Assembly: GCF_000300195.1 (NCBI RefSeq)
Contig: NZ_AMQH01000002.1
Coordinates: 488,210-552,209, forward strand
Reading direction: 5' to 3'
Length of the DNA stretch: 64,000 bases
DNA from: Clostridium tunisiense TJ
GTDB taxonomy: Bacteria; Bacillota; Clostridia; Clostridiales; Clostridiaceae
A program made the translations under genes and the position numbers. Below are positions 36,638 through 47,527 of the stretch, piece by piece (the stretch's first letter is position 1; the number at the start of each line of letters is the position of its first letter). Below the pieces are notes generated by a model. It ran no database searches and was not told the origin of the DNA. It worked only from the letters and a program-made list of their open reading frames with translations.

Positions 36638-37111
36638 ATGCGAATTGGACTTGGTTACGATGTACATAAGCTTGTTGAAAACAGAGATTTAATACTTGGA
36701 GGGGTAACCATCCCTTATGAAAAAGGACTCCTTGGTCACTCAGATGCAGATGTTTTAGTTCATGCAATTATGGACAGTCTTCTAGGTGCTGCTGCCTTAG
36801 GTGATATAGGAAAGCATTTTCCAGATACAGATGATACTTATAAAGGAATTTCTAGTATAAAACTCCTGGAACATGTAGGTGGCCTTCTTAAGGATAATAA
36901 TTACAAAATAGGCAATATAGATGCTACAATAATTGCTCAAAAACCTAAAATGCTACCTCATATTCCTAAAATGGTTGAAAATATATCATCAGCCCTTAAA
37001 ATCGAAAGGAATAGAGTAAATGTTAAAGCTACCACTGAAGAAGGACTAGGTTTTACTGGTAATGGTGAAGGAATATCCTCTCAAAGTATATGCCTTTTAG
37101 AAAATTTATAA
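36638..37111 (+). CDS. ispF: 2-C-methyl-D-erythritol 2,4-cyclodiphosphate synthase
   Basis: IspF forms the cyclic diphosphate in the non-mevalonate isoprenoid pathway. The 157-aa protein has GLGYDVHKL with the metal ligands D8 and H10, [20 protein letters not shown] with H42, and the C-terminal [14 protein letters not shown]. The length is exact for the family. It stands alone rather than fused or next to ispD. Confidence 0.96.
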   Translation: MRIGLGYDVHKLVENRDLILGGVTIPYEKGLLGHSDADVLVHAIMDSLLGAAALGDIGKHFPDTDDTYKGISSIKLLEHVGGLLKDNNYKIGNIDATIIAQKPKMLPHIPKMVENISSALKIERNRVNVKATTEEGLGFTGNGEGISSQSICLLENL

Positions 37112-37263
37112 TAGTTTTCCATACTTTCCACCATCTTTGTTAAATCTAAGTATGTTACTGTTAAATCTAAGTTAAATTCACCTCACATAAAGTTTACTAT
37201 TATATAATAGGAATGTAATTTTATTAACAACCTATTTACATATGTTGTATTGGAGGATTATAG

Positions 37264-38922
37264 ATGAAAGAACTTATTTTTGGTTTAATAGGTGGAACTG
37301 CTCTTTTGATGTATGGTGTAGATAAGATGGGTGAAGGTCTTGAAAAGGCTTCTGGGGAAATGATGAAGAAAATCCTATCTGTACTAACCGGAAATGTATT
37401 TAGTGCATTACTAGTTGGAACACTTTTAACAGTATTAGTTCAAAGCAGTACTGCAATTACGGTTTTAACAGTTGGATTTGTTAACGCCGGTCTTATGAAG
37501 CTTCCACAGGCAATAGGTATTATATATGGTGCAAATATTGGTACAACCATTACTGCTCAACTTATGGCTTTTAGTTTTAAGTTTAAGTTGACAGATATCG
37601 CCCTTCCTGTGTTAGGCATTGGTTTTGCTATTAGTTACTTTGCTAAAAACAAAACTCTTAAAAACATTGGTGAAGCCTTAATGGGCTTTGGTATGATGTT
37701 CCTTGGATTAAAGATTCTGAATAGCGGAGTTCCTTTCATGAAGGAAAGTGCTGATCTTAGACATTTCTTTGAAATGTATGCTTCTAACCCATTTATAGCA
37801 GTATTTCTTGGAGCTGCAGCTACAGCTCTTGTTCACAGCAGTAGTGCTACTGTAGGATTAGTTATGGTTTTAGGTCAAGCTGGTTTAATAAACTTAGAAA
37901 CTTCTGTTCTTATAATGCTTGGAGATAACATTGGTACTTGTATCACTGCTCAGCTTGCAAGTTTAACAGCTAATCTTCATGCTAGAAGAACAGCTTGGGC
38001 GCATACTCTATACAATATCATTGGTGTACTTGTATGCTTAATTTTCTTCCCATGGTTTATTAAAGCTATTATAATGATAACTAACTACCTTCAACCAGGT
38101 GTAGCTGGTGATTTGGGTGTTCAAATAGCAAACTCTCACACAATATTTAACGTGCTAAGTGCTGTGTTGTTCCTTCCAATCACTAAGTATTATGTTAAAT
38201 TCTTAGAAACTGTTATTAGGGGTAAAGATAAAGTTCATCAAGGTGCTATGTATTTAGATAGATTATTACTTAATACTCCAGTGGCTGCCTTTAAAGCTTC
38301 TTTATCAGAAATTACTCATGGTTTTGAAATTACAATGGATATGTTAAAGTCAACTATGCTTTCTATCTATAAAAATGATGAAAAACCTCTTGAGGCTGTA
38401 AAGAAAAATGAAGAACTTGTCAACGGATTACAAAAGGATGTTACTTTATATATTGTAGATATTTCTAAACAGCCTTTAAATGACTCCGAGTCAATTATGG
38501 TTCCTGCTATGATTAGTAGCATTAACAATGTAGAGAGAATCGGAGATCATATAATGGATATTCAACAGTTGATAACTAATTCTATTCACAATAATGTTGA
38601 GTTTAGCGATATAGCTGTTAAAGAGTTACAAGAACTAGAGTCTCTTATCGTAAAAATGTTTGATAATACAATGAAGGGATTACAAGTTCTTGATATGAAC
38701 CTGGCTAAACAAACAGAAGAATTAGAGGATGAAGTTGATACTTTAATTGAACAACTACAAGCTAACCACTTGCAAAGATTAAATCAAGGCAAATGTACTA
38801 TAGAATCTGGAGTAATCTTCCTTGATATAATAAACCATTTAGAAAGAGTTGCAGATCATATTTATAAAATATCTACATTATCTACCGATGAATTAAAAAC
38901 TGTTATGGCTACAGTTTCTTAA
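37264..38922 (+). CDS. Na/Pi cotransporter family protein with PhoU-like tail
   Basis: The 552-aa membrane protein has two NptA/PNaS repeats marked by VQSSTAITVLTVGFV (about 58-72) and VHSSSATVGLVMVLG (about 192-206), each followed by a GxNIGT motif (GANIGTTITAQ, GDNIGTCITAQ). A soluble PhoU-like helical domain follows (about 340-545, with INNVERIGDHIMDIQ and NHLERVADHIYKIS). Such proteins import phosphate or export anions; substrate and direction cannot be read. GGAGG precedes the ATG. Confidence 0.9.
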   Translation: MKELIFGLIGGTALLMYGVDKMGEGLEKASGEMMKKILSVLTGNVFSALLVGTLLTVLVQSSTAITVLTVGFVNAGLMKLPQAIGIIYGANIGTTITAQLMAFSFKFKLTDIALPVLGIGFAISYFAKNKTLKNIGEALMGFGMMFLGLKILNSGVPFMKESADLRHFFEMYASNPFIAVFLGAAATALVHSSSATVGLVMVLGQAGLINLETSVLIMLGDNIGTCITAQLASLTANLHARRTAWAHTLYNIIGVLVCLIFFPWFIKAIIMITNYLQPGVAGDLGVQIANSHTIFNVLSAVLFLPITKYYVKFLETVIRGKDKVHQGAMYLDRLLLNTPVAAFKASLSEITHGFEITMDMLKSTMLSIYKNDEKPLEAVKKNEELVNGLQKDVTLYIVDISKQPLNDSESIMVPAMISSINNVERIGDHIMDIQQLITNSIHNNVEFSDIAVKELQELESLIVKMFDNTMKGLQVLDMNLAKQTEELEDEVDTLIEQLQANHLQRLNQGKCTIESGVIFLDIINHLERVADHIYKISTLSTDELKTVMATVS

Positions 38923-38944
38923 AATAATTATAACTTTAAAATTA

Positions 38945-38985
38945 AAGCCCAAATAACTTCTCATAGAGTTATTTGGGCTTCTTCT
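38945..38985. terminator. Bidirectional terminator
   Basis: A 14-bp stem (38945-38958 with 38967-38980) between the converging Na/Pi transporter and lipoprotein genes. Confidence 0.75.
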
Positions 38986-39488
38986 TAGCTTTTTATTCTT
39001 TCCATAATTTCAGTTAGGTCTTTCTTTAGTTCCTCTAGAGTTTTACCATTCATAAAATCATTGGCCATGGCGTCTAATTTTTCAAACATTTCTTTATCTG
39101 CAGTAATTGCTACCTTTTTTATTTCTTTTGAAGCTCCCTTTACCTTTTCTTCCACTTGCTTTCTTACTTCACTTGAAACCTCTTGGCTACCGTCTTTTAA
39201 AGTTATTCCTACTAGAGCCGTACTCTCTTTTATAAATACAGTGGCTTTTTCTACTCCCTCGATATCCTTAACACTTTGAGAAATCTTCTTTCCTAATAAA
39301 ACATCATCACTATTAGAATCCCTATTAGAATCATTCTTAGTTGTTGAGCTACTTCCTCCATTTTTACTTTGGTTTTCATTCTTACTTCCACTACCATTGT
39401 CATTAGCTTTACTACATCCAAATAAAATCACAATGCTTATAAATAATATTACAACTATGTTTAATACTACGTTATACTTTTTCTCCAT
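38985..39488 (-). CDS. YhcN/YlaJ-type sporulation lipoprotein
   Basis: A 167-aa protein with a signal peptide and lipobox LFGC (cysteine 25), a Ser/Asn-rich linker (about 27-60), and the YhcN/YlaJ core (IEGVEKATVFIKESTALVGI, then VRKQVEEKVK and VAITADKEMFEKL). In Bacillus, members sit in the spore membranes and some aid germination. GAGGTG precedes the ATG. Confidence 0.85.
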   Translation of the reverse strand: MEKKYNVVLNIVVILFISIVILFGCSKANDNGSGSKNENQSKNGGSSSTTKNDSNRDSNSDDVLLGKKISQSVKDIEGVEKATVFIKESTALVGITLKDGSQEVSSEVRKQVEEKVKGASKEIKKVAITADKEMFEKLDAMANDFMNGKTLEELKKDLTEIMERIKS

Positions 39489-39564
39489 AAAAACACCTCT
39501 TAAAGTCTGATATAGCTTAGTATTTCCTTCACTAGAAATATTTATTACAATTATCAGCTTACAA

Positions 39565-39606
39565 AAAGTTTAGGCTATAGCACTAGTTTAACCTAGGGCT
39601 ATAGCC
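39565..39606 (-). terminator. Terminator after the 73-aa gene
   Basis: A stem of about 14 bp (39573-39586 with 39593-39606, one mismatch) is followed on the minus strand by TAAACTTTTTG. Confidence 0.7.
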
Positions 39607-39658
39607 ATATTTTGTATCTTCTTCAGTTGAAATATCAAATTATTATATTACTTAACTG

Positions 39659-39880
39659 TTAAACTACTGTGGTTTCCATAAATACCTCTCTATTTACATA
39701 ATACTTTCCATTAGATTCTTTTAATTCAAACTCACTAACAGCAGTTACTCTTTCAGCTTTTTCTATGTGAAGTACATAACCTTCTTCATTTCTATATTTA
39801 AAAAATACTTTTGAAAATTTCACTACTCTCATTGGCGAGCCTTCCATATCATAAATAATTCTTGGAATTTCCTTTAGCAT
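39659..39880 (-). CDS. Small conserved-looking protein, unknown (73 aa)
   Basis: A soluble protein with beta-type alternation (KYYVNREVFMETTVV at the end). GGAGAG precedes the ATG and a terminator follows. No family is recognised. Confidence 0.6.
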   Translation of the reverse strand: MLKEIPRIIYDMEGSPMRVVKFSKVFFKYRNEEGYVLHIEKAERVTAVSEFELKESNGKYYVNREVFMETTVV

Positions 39881-39953
39881 AATATCTCTCCTTATCTCCG
39901 CATGTTTATAGATGATATATCATATTAAGGAATAGATTTATTTATGATAAGAT

Positions 39954-39992
39954 TTTAAAAAATAAAAGCTGACAGCTTGTGCTGTCAGCTTT
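39954..39992 (-). terminator. Terminator after rubredoxin
   Basis: A perfect 12-bp stem (39965-39976 with 39981-39992) with T-rich sequence on both sides, immediately past the rubredoxin stop. Confidence 0.85.
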
Positions 39993-39999
39993 TTATTTT

Positions 40000-40158
40000 T
40001 TATTCTTCTTCGAATTGATCCTTACCTACTCCACATAGTGGGCATACCCACTCTTCTGGAACGTTTTCCCAAGATGTTCCTGCATCAACTCCGTTATCTG
40101 GATCACCTAATTCTGGATCATAAACATATCCACATACAACGCATACGTATTTTTTCAT
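40000..40158 (-). CDS. Rubredoxin
   Basis: A 52-aa small iron electron carrier of the cytoplasm, common in anaerobes. It has both iron-binding knuckles: CVVCGYVYD (cysteines 6 and 9) and CPLCGVGK (cysteines 39 and 42), with the usual DPDNG-GT-W-VP-W spacing. AGGAGTG precedes the ATG. It probably passes electrons to rubrerythrin (841-1428), though the genes are far apart. Confidence 0.97.
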   Translation of the reverse strand: MKKYVCVVCGYVYDPELGDPDNGVDAGTSWENVPEEWVCPLCGVGKDQFEEE

Positions 40159-40604
40159 AAATATCACTCCTACCATAAAAATATGTCACTCTTATTTTAC
40201 AACTTTTGAGTGAAAAATATACTAATTAATGTTCTTCTTAATATATATTTTACATGATTTACTAATTACTGTCAATGGATAATTATTATTAATTGCTCTA
40301 ATATATCGACATTTTATTTTTTGAACAAACCTTACATTTTTTAGGTATATATAGACAAACCACTTAAACATTTAATTTATATTTTCTAAGAAGTGGTTTT
40401 TCCAAAAGAGATATACAAGCTCAGTTAATGTAATTCTCTAAATTCCTGTTAATATCAAGGAATTATAATATTTAAAGATATATAAAATTTTTGAGCTTGT
40501 TTATCTATATATAAAAGGAACCAAAGTAGAACTTACCTTATGGGTAAGCTACCTTGGTCCCTTAGCCTTTAAAATTCAGTGACCTATTTTTTTATAACAC
40601 TATA
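40159..40604. other. Intergenic region between rubredoxin and argF
   Basis: No gene. It contains a 9-bp inverted repeat (40357-40365 with 40391-40399), the shared motif GAGCTTGTTTATCTATATA (40493-40511), and the repeat/hairpin at 40512-40562. Confidence 0.5.
40512..40562 (-). terminator. argF terminator formed by a dispersed-repeat copy
   Basis: GGACCAAGGTAGCTTACC pairs with GGTAAGTTCTACTTTGG-TTCC on the minus strand (40517-40560) and is followed by TTTTATATA. The same AACCAAAGT...TTGGT arrangement recurs at 51037-51105, so the repeat seems to double as a terminator here. Confidence 0.55.
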
Positions 40605-41603
40605 TTAGCAGCCTAAAGTAGCTACCATTACTGCTTTTATAGTATGCATTCTATTTTCTGCTTCATCGAATACTATTGAAGCTTCACTTTCGAATACATC
40701 ATTGCTAACTTCCATTCCATCTAGTCCATATTTCTCGAATATTTCTTTACCGATTTTTGTTTTAGTATCATGGAATGCAGGTAAACAGTGCATAAATTTA
40801 GTATCTCTTTTACCTGTTAAAGCCATCATCTCTTTGTTAACTTGATATGGTTTTAAAAGTTTAATTCTCTCTACCCAAACTTCATCTGGTTCTCCCATAG
40901 ATACCCAAACATCTGTGTAGATTACATCTGCATCCTTAACCCCTTCTGCTACATTATCAGTTAATGTAATTTTTGCTCCAGTTTCCTTAGCAATTTCCAT
41001 GCATTTTGCTACTAATGCTTCTTCTGGGAATAAAGTGTTTGGAGCTACAATTCTAAAGTCCATTCCCATTTTTGCTGCACCAATCATAAGTGCATTTGCC
41101 ATGTTGTTTCTTCCATCTCCAGTGTATACAAATACAACTTCACTTAAAGGTTTCGCAAAGTGCTCTTTAACTGTTAAGAAGTCTGCTAAAATTTGAGTTG
41201 GATGGTCTTCGTTAGTTAATCCATTCCAAACTGGTACTCCTGCATATTTTGCAAGCTCTTCAACTATTTCTTGACCAAAGCCTCTATATTCTATTCCATC
41301 ATACATTCTTCCAAGAACTCTTGCAGTATCTGCTACTGACTCTTTTTTACCCATTTGGCTACCTGTTGGTCCAAGGTATGTAACATGAGCTCCTTGATCA
41401 TGTGCAGCTACTTCAAAAGCACATCTTGTTCTTGTAGAATCCTTTTCAAATATTAAAGCTATGTTCTTTCCAACTAATCTTTGTTGCTCTGTTCCAGTAT
41501 ATTTTGCTTTCTTTAAATCTTGAGAAAGCTCTAAAAGGTAGTTTATTTCCTTTGGTGAAAAGTCCATTAATGTTAAAAAGTGTCTGTTTCTTAAATTAAA
41601 CAT
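40605..41603 (-). CDS. argF: Ornithine carbamoyltransferase (catabolic, arc operon)
   Basis: The enzyme converts citrulline and phosphate to ornithine and carbamoyl phosphate in arginine breakdown, or the reverse in synthesis. The 332-aa protein has the carbamoyl-phosphate motif [32 protein letters not shown] and HCLPAFHD. The ATG at 41603 follows GGGGGG. As third gene after arcC and arcA it most likely works catabolically (arcB). Confidence 0.93.
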   Translation of the reverse strand: MFNLRNRHFLTLMDFSPKEINYLLELSQDLKKAKYTGTEQQRLVGKNIALIFEKDSTRTRCAFEVAAHDQGAHVTYLGPTGSQMGKKESVADTARVLGRMYDGIEYRGFGQEIVEELAKYAGVPVWNGLTNEDHPTQILADFLTVKEHFAKPLSEVVFVYTGDGRNNMANALMIGAAKMGMDFRIVAPNTLFPEEALVAKCMEIAKETGAKITLTDNVAEGVKDADVIYTDVWVSMGEPDEVWVERIKLLKPYQVNKEMMALTGKRDTKFMHCLPAFHDTKTKIGKEIFEKYGLDGMEVSNDVFESEASIVFDEAENRMHTIKAVMVATLGC

Positions 41604-41723
41604 ATTAATTCCCCCCACATATCTAATTAATTATTATGGCACTAAGTTCTTATAGAATTAATAATGCCATAATATTATTTACTTTTTGTTTGTGTTATGT
41701 TTTATTCACTAAAGTTGCAAGTC

Positions 41724-42938
41724 TTATCTAAAATTAATTTCCTCTCTTACGAAAGGCATTGACATGCAACGTGGGCCACCTCTTCCTCTTGACAGCTCAC
41801 TAGATGGCATTTGAATAACTTCTATGTTATGCTTATCTAAAATTTCGTTAGTGATGTAGTTTCTTTCATAAGTTACAACTTTTCCTGGAGAAATTGCTAG
41901 GGTATTAGAACCATCATTCCATTGTTCTCTTCCTGATATGATTCTATCTCCACCACCACATCTTATTAATGTAGCATGTATTCCTAAATACTTAGACAAT
42001 ACTGCTTCTAGTTCACCCTCTTCTTCAATGGCAATAAGCTCCTTTTTACTTTCATCATAGGTTATTGCTGTAACCTTAAGTGAAGCTTCTATAGCTGGGT
42101 GAATGGTAAACTTATCATAGTCAATCATTGTAAATACAGTATCAAGATGCATAAAAGCTCTAGTCTTAGGTATGTCAAAAACCAATACTGTTTTAAAACT
42201 TTCATTGTTTTCGAATATGTTTTTTGCAAGAGTGAATATGGATTCCTTATCCGTTCTCTCACTACATCCCACTGCAATTAGATCCTTTGATAAAACTAGT
42301 TCATCTCCCCCCTCTATAGTAGTTGGGTGGTATCTGTCATACCAAAGCTTAATACCCGACTCTTTCAGTGCTGGGTGATGATTAAAAATGTACTTTCCAA
42401 AAATTGTTTCTCTTCTACGAGTGTTTCTTCTCATAGAGTTAAGAGATACTCCACTACCTATACAAGCAAATGGGTCCCTAGTAAAGTATAGGTTTGGCAT
42501 AGGATCCAAAATAAATGGATATTCTGTTAAGTCTTCCTTAAGTCCTACATCCTTTTTTCTTACTCCAGCCATTACAGTATCTATAAGTCCTTTTTCTGGC
42601 ATGGAGGTTAAGTAGCTCTTTGCTTCTCTTTTAGCGATTTCATCTACTATACCACTTTCCTCTATTACCTCATCTAGAAACATCTCTTTTATTTTTTTAT
42701 CTTTTATAGCCTCTGCTGCTAACTTTTCTAAGTAGAGAACCTCTACCCCTTCTTTTCTAAGTAAGTTTGCAAATATATCATGTTCTTGTCTGGCTACCTT
42801 TAGATAAGGTATATCATCAAATAACAATCTTTCCAAATACTCTGGTGTAAGATTTTCAATTTCTTGTCCCGGTCTATGAAGAAGTACTGTTTTCAACTTA
42901 CCAATTTCAGAGTAAACCTGTATTTTACGCATTTCCAT
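41724..42938 (-). CDS. arcA: Arginine deiminase
   Basis: ArcA hydrolyses arginine to citrulline and ammonia, the first step of the pathway. The 404-aa protein has [15 protein letters not shown], the [16 protein letters not shown] segment with catalytic-type Asp, [19 protein letters not shown] and the C-terminal cysteine motif [16 protein letters not shown]. The ATG at 42938 follows GGGGAG; seven upstream codons are not used. It lies between arcC and argF. Confidence 0.96.
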   Translation of the reverse strand: MEMRKIQVYSEIGKLKTVLLHRPGQEIENLTPEYLERLLFDDIPYLKVARQEHDIFANLLRKEGVEVLYLEKLAAEAIKDKKIKEMFLDEVIEESGIVDEIAKREAKSYLTSMPEKGLIDTVMAGVRKKDVGLKEDLTEYPFILDPMPNLYFTRDPFACIGSGVSLNSMRRNTRRRETIFGKYIFNHHPALKESGIKLWYDRYHPTTIEGGDELVLSKDLIAVGCSERTDKESIFTLAKNIFENNESFKTVLVFDIPKTRAFMHLDTVFTMIDYDKFTIHPAIEASLKVTAITYDESKKELIAIEEEGELEAVLSKYLGIHATLIRCGGGDRIISGREQWNDGSNTLAISPGKVVTYERNYITNEILDKHNIEVIQMPSSELSRGRGGPRCMSMPFVREEINFR

Positions 42939-43000
42939 AACTTCACTCCCCTTCCTCATTGTTGACCTATCTACATAAAATAGCCTTAATATTTCTTGTT

Positions 43001-43945
43001 TTATCCAACTATTTTTGTTCCAGATAGACCTTTTAATGCTTCCTTAGCCTTTGACAGTGAAGCAATCATAGCAATTTTGCTGTTGTCATGCATAACAAAT
43101 TTCTTGCATGCTTCTACCTTTGGTAACATACTTCCTGGTGCAAATTGACCTTCTTCAATATATCTATTTACTTCTTCAATATTAATTTCAGCTAATTCTT
43201 TTTGGTCTGGCTTATTAAAGTTTACACAAACTCTATCTACAGCTGTTAATATTAAAAGACAATCAGCTTCTAGTATTTCTGCAAGCTTTTCTGCTGCAAA
43301 GTCTTTGTCGATAACTGCTGCAACTCCTTTTACCATTCCGTCTTCTCTTATTACAGGGATTCCACCACCGCCACAAGAAATTACTACTTTCCCATCTTCA
43401 ACAAGTTCTTTGATCATATCTTTTTCTATAACATCAACTGGCTTTGGCGATGCAACTACTCTTCTGTATCCTCTTCCTGCATCTTCTTTCATTATAAAGC
43501 CCTGTTCTTTTTGTAACTTCTCAGCCATTTCCTTAGAGTAGAAAGATCCTATAGGCTTTGTTGGGTTTTGGAATCCACCATCATTTTTATCCACTACTAC
43601 TTGTGTTACTATAGTTCCTACTGATTTCTTAATCCCTCTTTTGTTAAGTTCCTCAGCTATAGCATTTTGCAAGTGATAGCCTATATATCCTTGAGAGAAA
43701 GACCCACATACATCAAATGGAAACATTATGTTGCTTGGATTTTGTCTTGCCGCATCCTCTACTGTAGCCACAATTTGTCCTACTTGAGGACCATTTCCAT
43801 GTACTATTGAAACTGTATGTCCATCTTCTATTAAATCTACTATTGAAACTGCTGTTTCCTTGCAGGTTCTTAGTTGTGCTTCTGATGTCTTATCTTTAGG
43901 GTCTGCTTGTAATGCATTTCCCCCTAATGCAAGTACTATCTTCAT
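43001..43945 (-). CDS. arcC: Carbamate kinase
   Basis: ArcC makes ATP from carbamoyl phosphate and ADP, the energy-yielding step of arginine fermentation. The 314-aa protein has the amino-acid-kinase motifs [36 protein letters not shown] and [15 protein letters not shown] precedes the ATG. It is the first gene of the arc operon. No arcD antiporter or argR gene is in the window. Confidence 0.96.
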   Translation of the reverse strand: MKIVLALGGNALQADPKDKTSEAQLRTCKETAVSIVDLIEDGHTVSIVHGNGPQVGQIVATVEDAARQNPSNIMFPFDVCGSFSQGYIGYHLQNAIAEELNKRGIKKSVGTIVTQVVVDKNDGGFQNPTKPIGSFYSKEMAEKLQKEQGFIMKEDAGRGYRRVVASPKPVDVIEKDMIKELVEDGKVVISCGGGGIPVIREDGMVKGVAAVIDKDFAAEKLAEILEADCLLILTAVDRVCVNFNKPDQKELAEINIEEVNRYIEEGQFAPGSMLPKVEACKKFVMHDNSKIAMIASLSKAKEALKGLSGTKIVG

Positions 43946-44305
43946 ATAAGTTAATCCCCCTCTTAATATCGAAATTATTTAAATATTTCTTCTATTTAAT
44001 ACTATATTCATTTCAAATTACTGTCAATAACCACACTTTTTCCTTTTTATATGAAAAAATGTATATTAATTTATATATTTTTTCATGAAAAGCTATTATC
44101 TTGTATTAAAGAGGGATTTTTCTAAAGATTGTGAATAAATATTATTTTTATTTGCATAAAAAATTTTTTATTTTTCATAAATAAATTCCCCCTAATAATA
44201 GGCTTATCATGACATTTTCTTATAAAAAAAGAGCTGTAACTATCTAGTAATTTGCTTCTAGATAGTTATAGCTCTTTTTAAACTTATTTTTTACATACTT
44301 TATAG
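43946..44305. promoter_or_regulatory. arc operon upstream region with long palindrome
   Basis: A 36-base palindrome (44051-44086; arms ATGAAAAAATGTATA and TATATATTTTTTCAT, one mismatch) lies about 105 bases before arcC. A further AT-rich stretch with TGAATAAAT and ATTTGCAT-type half sites lies at 44129-44155. Either may bind ArgR or a Crp/Fnr-type regulator, as known for arc operons. The assignment is inference. Confidence 0.5.
44221..44278 (-). terminator. Terminator of the pyr operon
   Basis: A stem of about 20 bp (44228-44247 with 44258-44277, few mismatches) lies just past carB and is followed on the minus strand by TTTTTTTATA. Confidence 0.9.
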
Positions 44306-47300
44306 TTAATCATAAATTGAATACACACTAACAGCATTATTTTGAAGTTGCCATTTCTTTATGTGAATAATAGCTTTTAAAGTATCTAAGGATGTAATCA
44401 CTCCAATTCTTCTTTCAACAGCTTCTCTTCTTATGATAAATCCATCTCTGGAAGAAACTTTACCCCTAGTTGGTGTATTTACTACTAAATCGACATTTGC
44501 CGATTTTATATGGCTTAGAATGTTTGGTTCCCCTTCATTTATCTTACTAACTTCCGTTACTTCTAAGTTAGAGTTTTTAAGATGCCTAGCTGTTCCGCTT
44601 GTACTTATTAGGTTAAATTCAAGGTTTACTAATTCCTTTGCTAAGCTTATGAATTCCTGTTTATCTTGATCATTCACAGTGGCAATTATATTCTTATGTT
44701 TGAATTCCAAGTTTATTCCAGAGGCTAGAAAACCCTTATATAATGCTTCTTCTAGTGTAGATCCCACACCTAACACTTCTCCTGTAGATTTCATTTCAGG
44801 TCCTAAAGATACTTCAACTTTAGGCAATTTTTCTGTAGAAAATACTGGAACCTTTACAGATATTAAAGATGGTTCCTTATATAAATCAATTCCATATGAC
44901 ATATCCTTTAGATTTTCTCCAAGCATGACTTTCGTTGCTATGTCAACAATTGGTACTCCACTAACTTTACTGATATATGGAACAGTTCTACTAGCACGAG
45001 GATTTACTTCTATCACATAAATTTCTCCCTTATGCTCAATAAATTGAATGTTTATCATACCTCTAATACCAATAGCTCTAGCAAGTGCTTTAGTATACTC
45101 TACTATTTTATCTTTTGTTTTTCTATTTATGTTGATAGAAGGGTATATGGATATACTATCTCCAGAGTGTACTCCCGCTCTTTCTAAATGTTCCATAATT
45201 CCAGGAATTAATATGTCCTCCCCATCACAAATGGCATCCACTTCGATTTCTCTTCCAATTAAGTATTTATCAATTAATACAGGATTTTTATTATCCTTAT
45301 TAAATGCATTTTTCAGATAGGTAGAAAGCTCCTTAGGACCATAAGTTATTTCCATTCCTTGGCCACCAAGAACATAAGAAGGTCTTACTAAAAGTGGATA
45401 CCCAAGTAACTCTCCCACCTTTGCTCCTTCTTCTAGGGTGAACACAGCTTTTCCCTTTGGTCTAGTAATGTTTAATTCCTCCAGCAAGCGATCAAACTTC
45501 TCTCTATCTTCCGCCAAGTCTATTTGTTCCGCAGTTGTACCTAAAATCTTTATGTTTTTTTCTTTTAGGAAGGAAGCAAGTTTAATTGCTGTTTGCCCTC
45601 CAAACTGTAGTATAACCCCATAAGGATTTTCTTTTTCAATGATGTTTAACACGTCTTCTTCTGTTAATGGTTCAAAATAAAGTTTGTCGGACATATCAAA
45701 ATCTGTACTTACAGTTTCAGGATTATTATTAATAATTATTGTTTCGATCCCTAGAGACTTAAGTGCTAAAACACTTTGAACTGATGCATAATCAAATTCA
45801 ATACCTTGCCCTATTCTTATAGGCCCAGAACCGATAACAATAACTTTTTTATTGTTACTTACTAAAACCTCATCATATTCATCGTAAGTTGAATAATAGT
45901 ATGGAGATACGGCATCAAATTCGCCTCCGCATGTATCTACCATTTTATATACTGGTTTAATATTCCATATACTTCTTAGCCTATATATTTCGTTTGGACT
46001 TTTATGTAGAAATCTTCCTATAGCCTTATCTGAAAATCCCATTTTCTTTAGACTGTATAACCAGTCTTTTGTAATATCCTCAAATTTGCTAATTTTTAAT
46101 CTTTCTTCTGCATCTACAATATTTTTAATTTTACTTATAAAGAATGGATCTATGCCTGTTATTTCACTAACCTTATCAACTAAGTAGTTTCTTCTTATTA
46201 GTTCTGCTAATACATAAATTCTCTCGTCATCTGCATAAATAACTTTTTCTTTTAATTCATTTAAGGTTAGGCTTTTTAGTTCATCATCTTCTAAGGAATA
46301 CCTCTTTGTTTCTGTGGAACGAATACCTTTTAAAAGTGCAGCTTCTAATGTGCTTCCGATAGCCATAACTTCTCCAGTAGCCATCATCTTTGTGCCTAGT
46401 TCTCTTTTAGCTTCTGCAAATTTATCAAACGGCCATTTTGGTATTTTAACCACCACATAGTCTAAAGATGGTTCAAAGCATGCAAAAGTTTTTTTAGTAA
46501 CTGCATTTACTATTTCATCTAGTGCATATCCTAAGGCTATCTTAGTTGCAACTTTTGCGATAGGATATCCAGTAGCCTTTGACGCTAGAGCTGAAGATCT
46601 ACTAACTCTAGGATTTATCTCAATTACTGCATATTCAAAACTATTTGGGTTTAGTGCAAGTTGTACGTTGCAGCCACCTTTTATTCCAATTGCATTGATT
46701 ATATTTATAGATGCTGATCTTAGTAATTGATATTCTTTGTCACTTAATGTTTGACTCGGTGCTACTACTATACTGTCTCCAGTATGAATGCCCACAGGGT
46801 CGATATTTTCCATGTTACATACTGTAATACAATTACCAAAACTATCTCTTATAACTTCATATTCAATTTCTTTCCAACCTTTAACACTCTTTTCTACTAA
46901 CACCTGCCCTATAGAACTAAGCATTAGTCCCGAAGCTAAGATTTCTTGTAGCTCATCTTCATTATTTGCAATTCCACCACCAGTTCCACCTAGAGTGTAT
47001 GCAGGTCTAATGATTACTGGATACCCTATTTTGTTCGCAAACTTTTTACCACTTTCCATGTCTGTTATTATTTCGCTCTCAATACAAGGTTCATTAATTT
47101 CTTCCATTACTTTTTTAAATAACTCTCTATCTTCACCCATTTTTATAGAATCAATTGTTGTTCCAATAACCTTAACCCCATATTTATCTAATATTCCCTT
47201 TTCATATAGGTCTACAGATAGATTGAGAGCTGTTTGCCCTCCCATCCCTGCTATAAGAGAATCTGGTCTCTCTTTTTCAATAACTTTTTCAACAAATTCT

Positions 47301-47512
47301 ATTGTTAAAGGTTCAATATACACTTTATCCGCCATATTTCTATCCGTCATTATAGTTGCAGGATTAGAGTTTATAAGAACTACTTCTATACCCTCTTCTT
47401 TTAACGCTTGACAGGCTTGAGTTCCTGAATAATCAAATTCTGCAGCTTGACCAATTATAATTGGGCCAGAGCCGATTACTAGTACTTTCTTTATTTCCTT
47501 ATTTAATGGCAT
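44306..47512 (-). CDS. carB: Carbamoyl-phosphate synthase, large subunit
   Basis: CarB uses ammonia from CarA, bicarbonate and two ATP to make carbamoyl phosphate. The 1068-aa protein has two homologous synthetase halves, each starting with a VIGSGP motif ([20 protein letters not shown] and [20 protein letters not shown]), and a C-terminal allosteric MGS-like domain (about 930-1065). The ATG at 47512 follows GGAGG; five upstream codons are not used. It is the last gene of the pyr operon. Confidence 0.97.
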   Translation of the reverse strand: MPLNKEIKKVLVIGSGPIIIGQAAEFDYSGTQACQALKEEGIEVVLINSNPATIMTDRNMADKVYIEPLTIEFVEKVIEKERPDSLIAGMGGQTALNLSVDLYEKGILDKYGVKVIGTTIDSIKMGEDRELFKKVMEEINEPCIESEIITDMESGKKFANKIGYPVIIRPAYTLGGTGGGIANNEDELQEILASGLMLSSIGQVLVEKSVKGWKEIEYEVIRDSFGNCITVCNMENIDPVGIHTGDSIVVAPSQTLSDKEYQLLRSASINIINAIGIKGGCNVQLALNPNSFEYAVIEINPRVSRSSALASKATGYPIAKVATKIALGYALDEIVNAVTKKTFACFEPSLDYVVVKIPKWPFDKFAEAKRELGTKMMATGEVMAIGSTLEAALLKGIRSTETKRYSLEDDELKSLTLNELKEKVIYADDERIYVLAELIRRNYLVDKVSEITGIDPFFISKIKNIVDAEERLKISKFEDITKDWLYSLKKMGFSDKAIGRFLHKSPNEIYRLRSIWNIKPVYKMVDTCGGEFDAVSPYYYSTYDEYDEVLVSNNKKVIVIGSGPIRIGQGIEFDYASVQSVLALKSLGIETIIINNNPETVSTDFDMSDKLYFEPLTEEDVLNIIEKENPYGVILQFGGQTAIKLASFLKEKNIKILGTTAEQIDLAEDREKFDRLLEELNITRPKGKAVFTLEEGAKVGELLGYPLLVRPSYVLGGQGMEITYGPKELSTYLKNAFNKDNKNPVLIDKYLIGREIEVDAICDGEDILIPGIMEHLERAGVHSGDSISIYPSININRKTKDKIVEYTKALARAIGIRGMINIQFIEHKGEIYVIEVNPRASRTVPYISKVSGVPIVDIATKVMLGENLKDMSYGIDLYKEPSLISVKVPVFSTEKLPKVEVSLGPEMKSTGEVLGVGSTLEEALYKGFLASGINLEFKHKNIIATVNDQDKQEFISLAKELVNLEFNLISTSGTARHLKNSNLEVTEVSKINEGEPNILSHIKSANVDLVVNTPTRGKVSSRDGFIIRREAVERRIGVITSLDTLKAIIHIKKWQLQNNAVSVYSIYD

Positions 47513-47527
47513 ATTTTTTCCTCCCAA

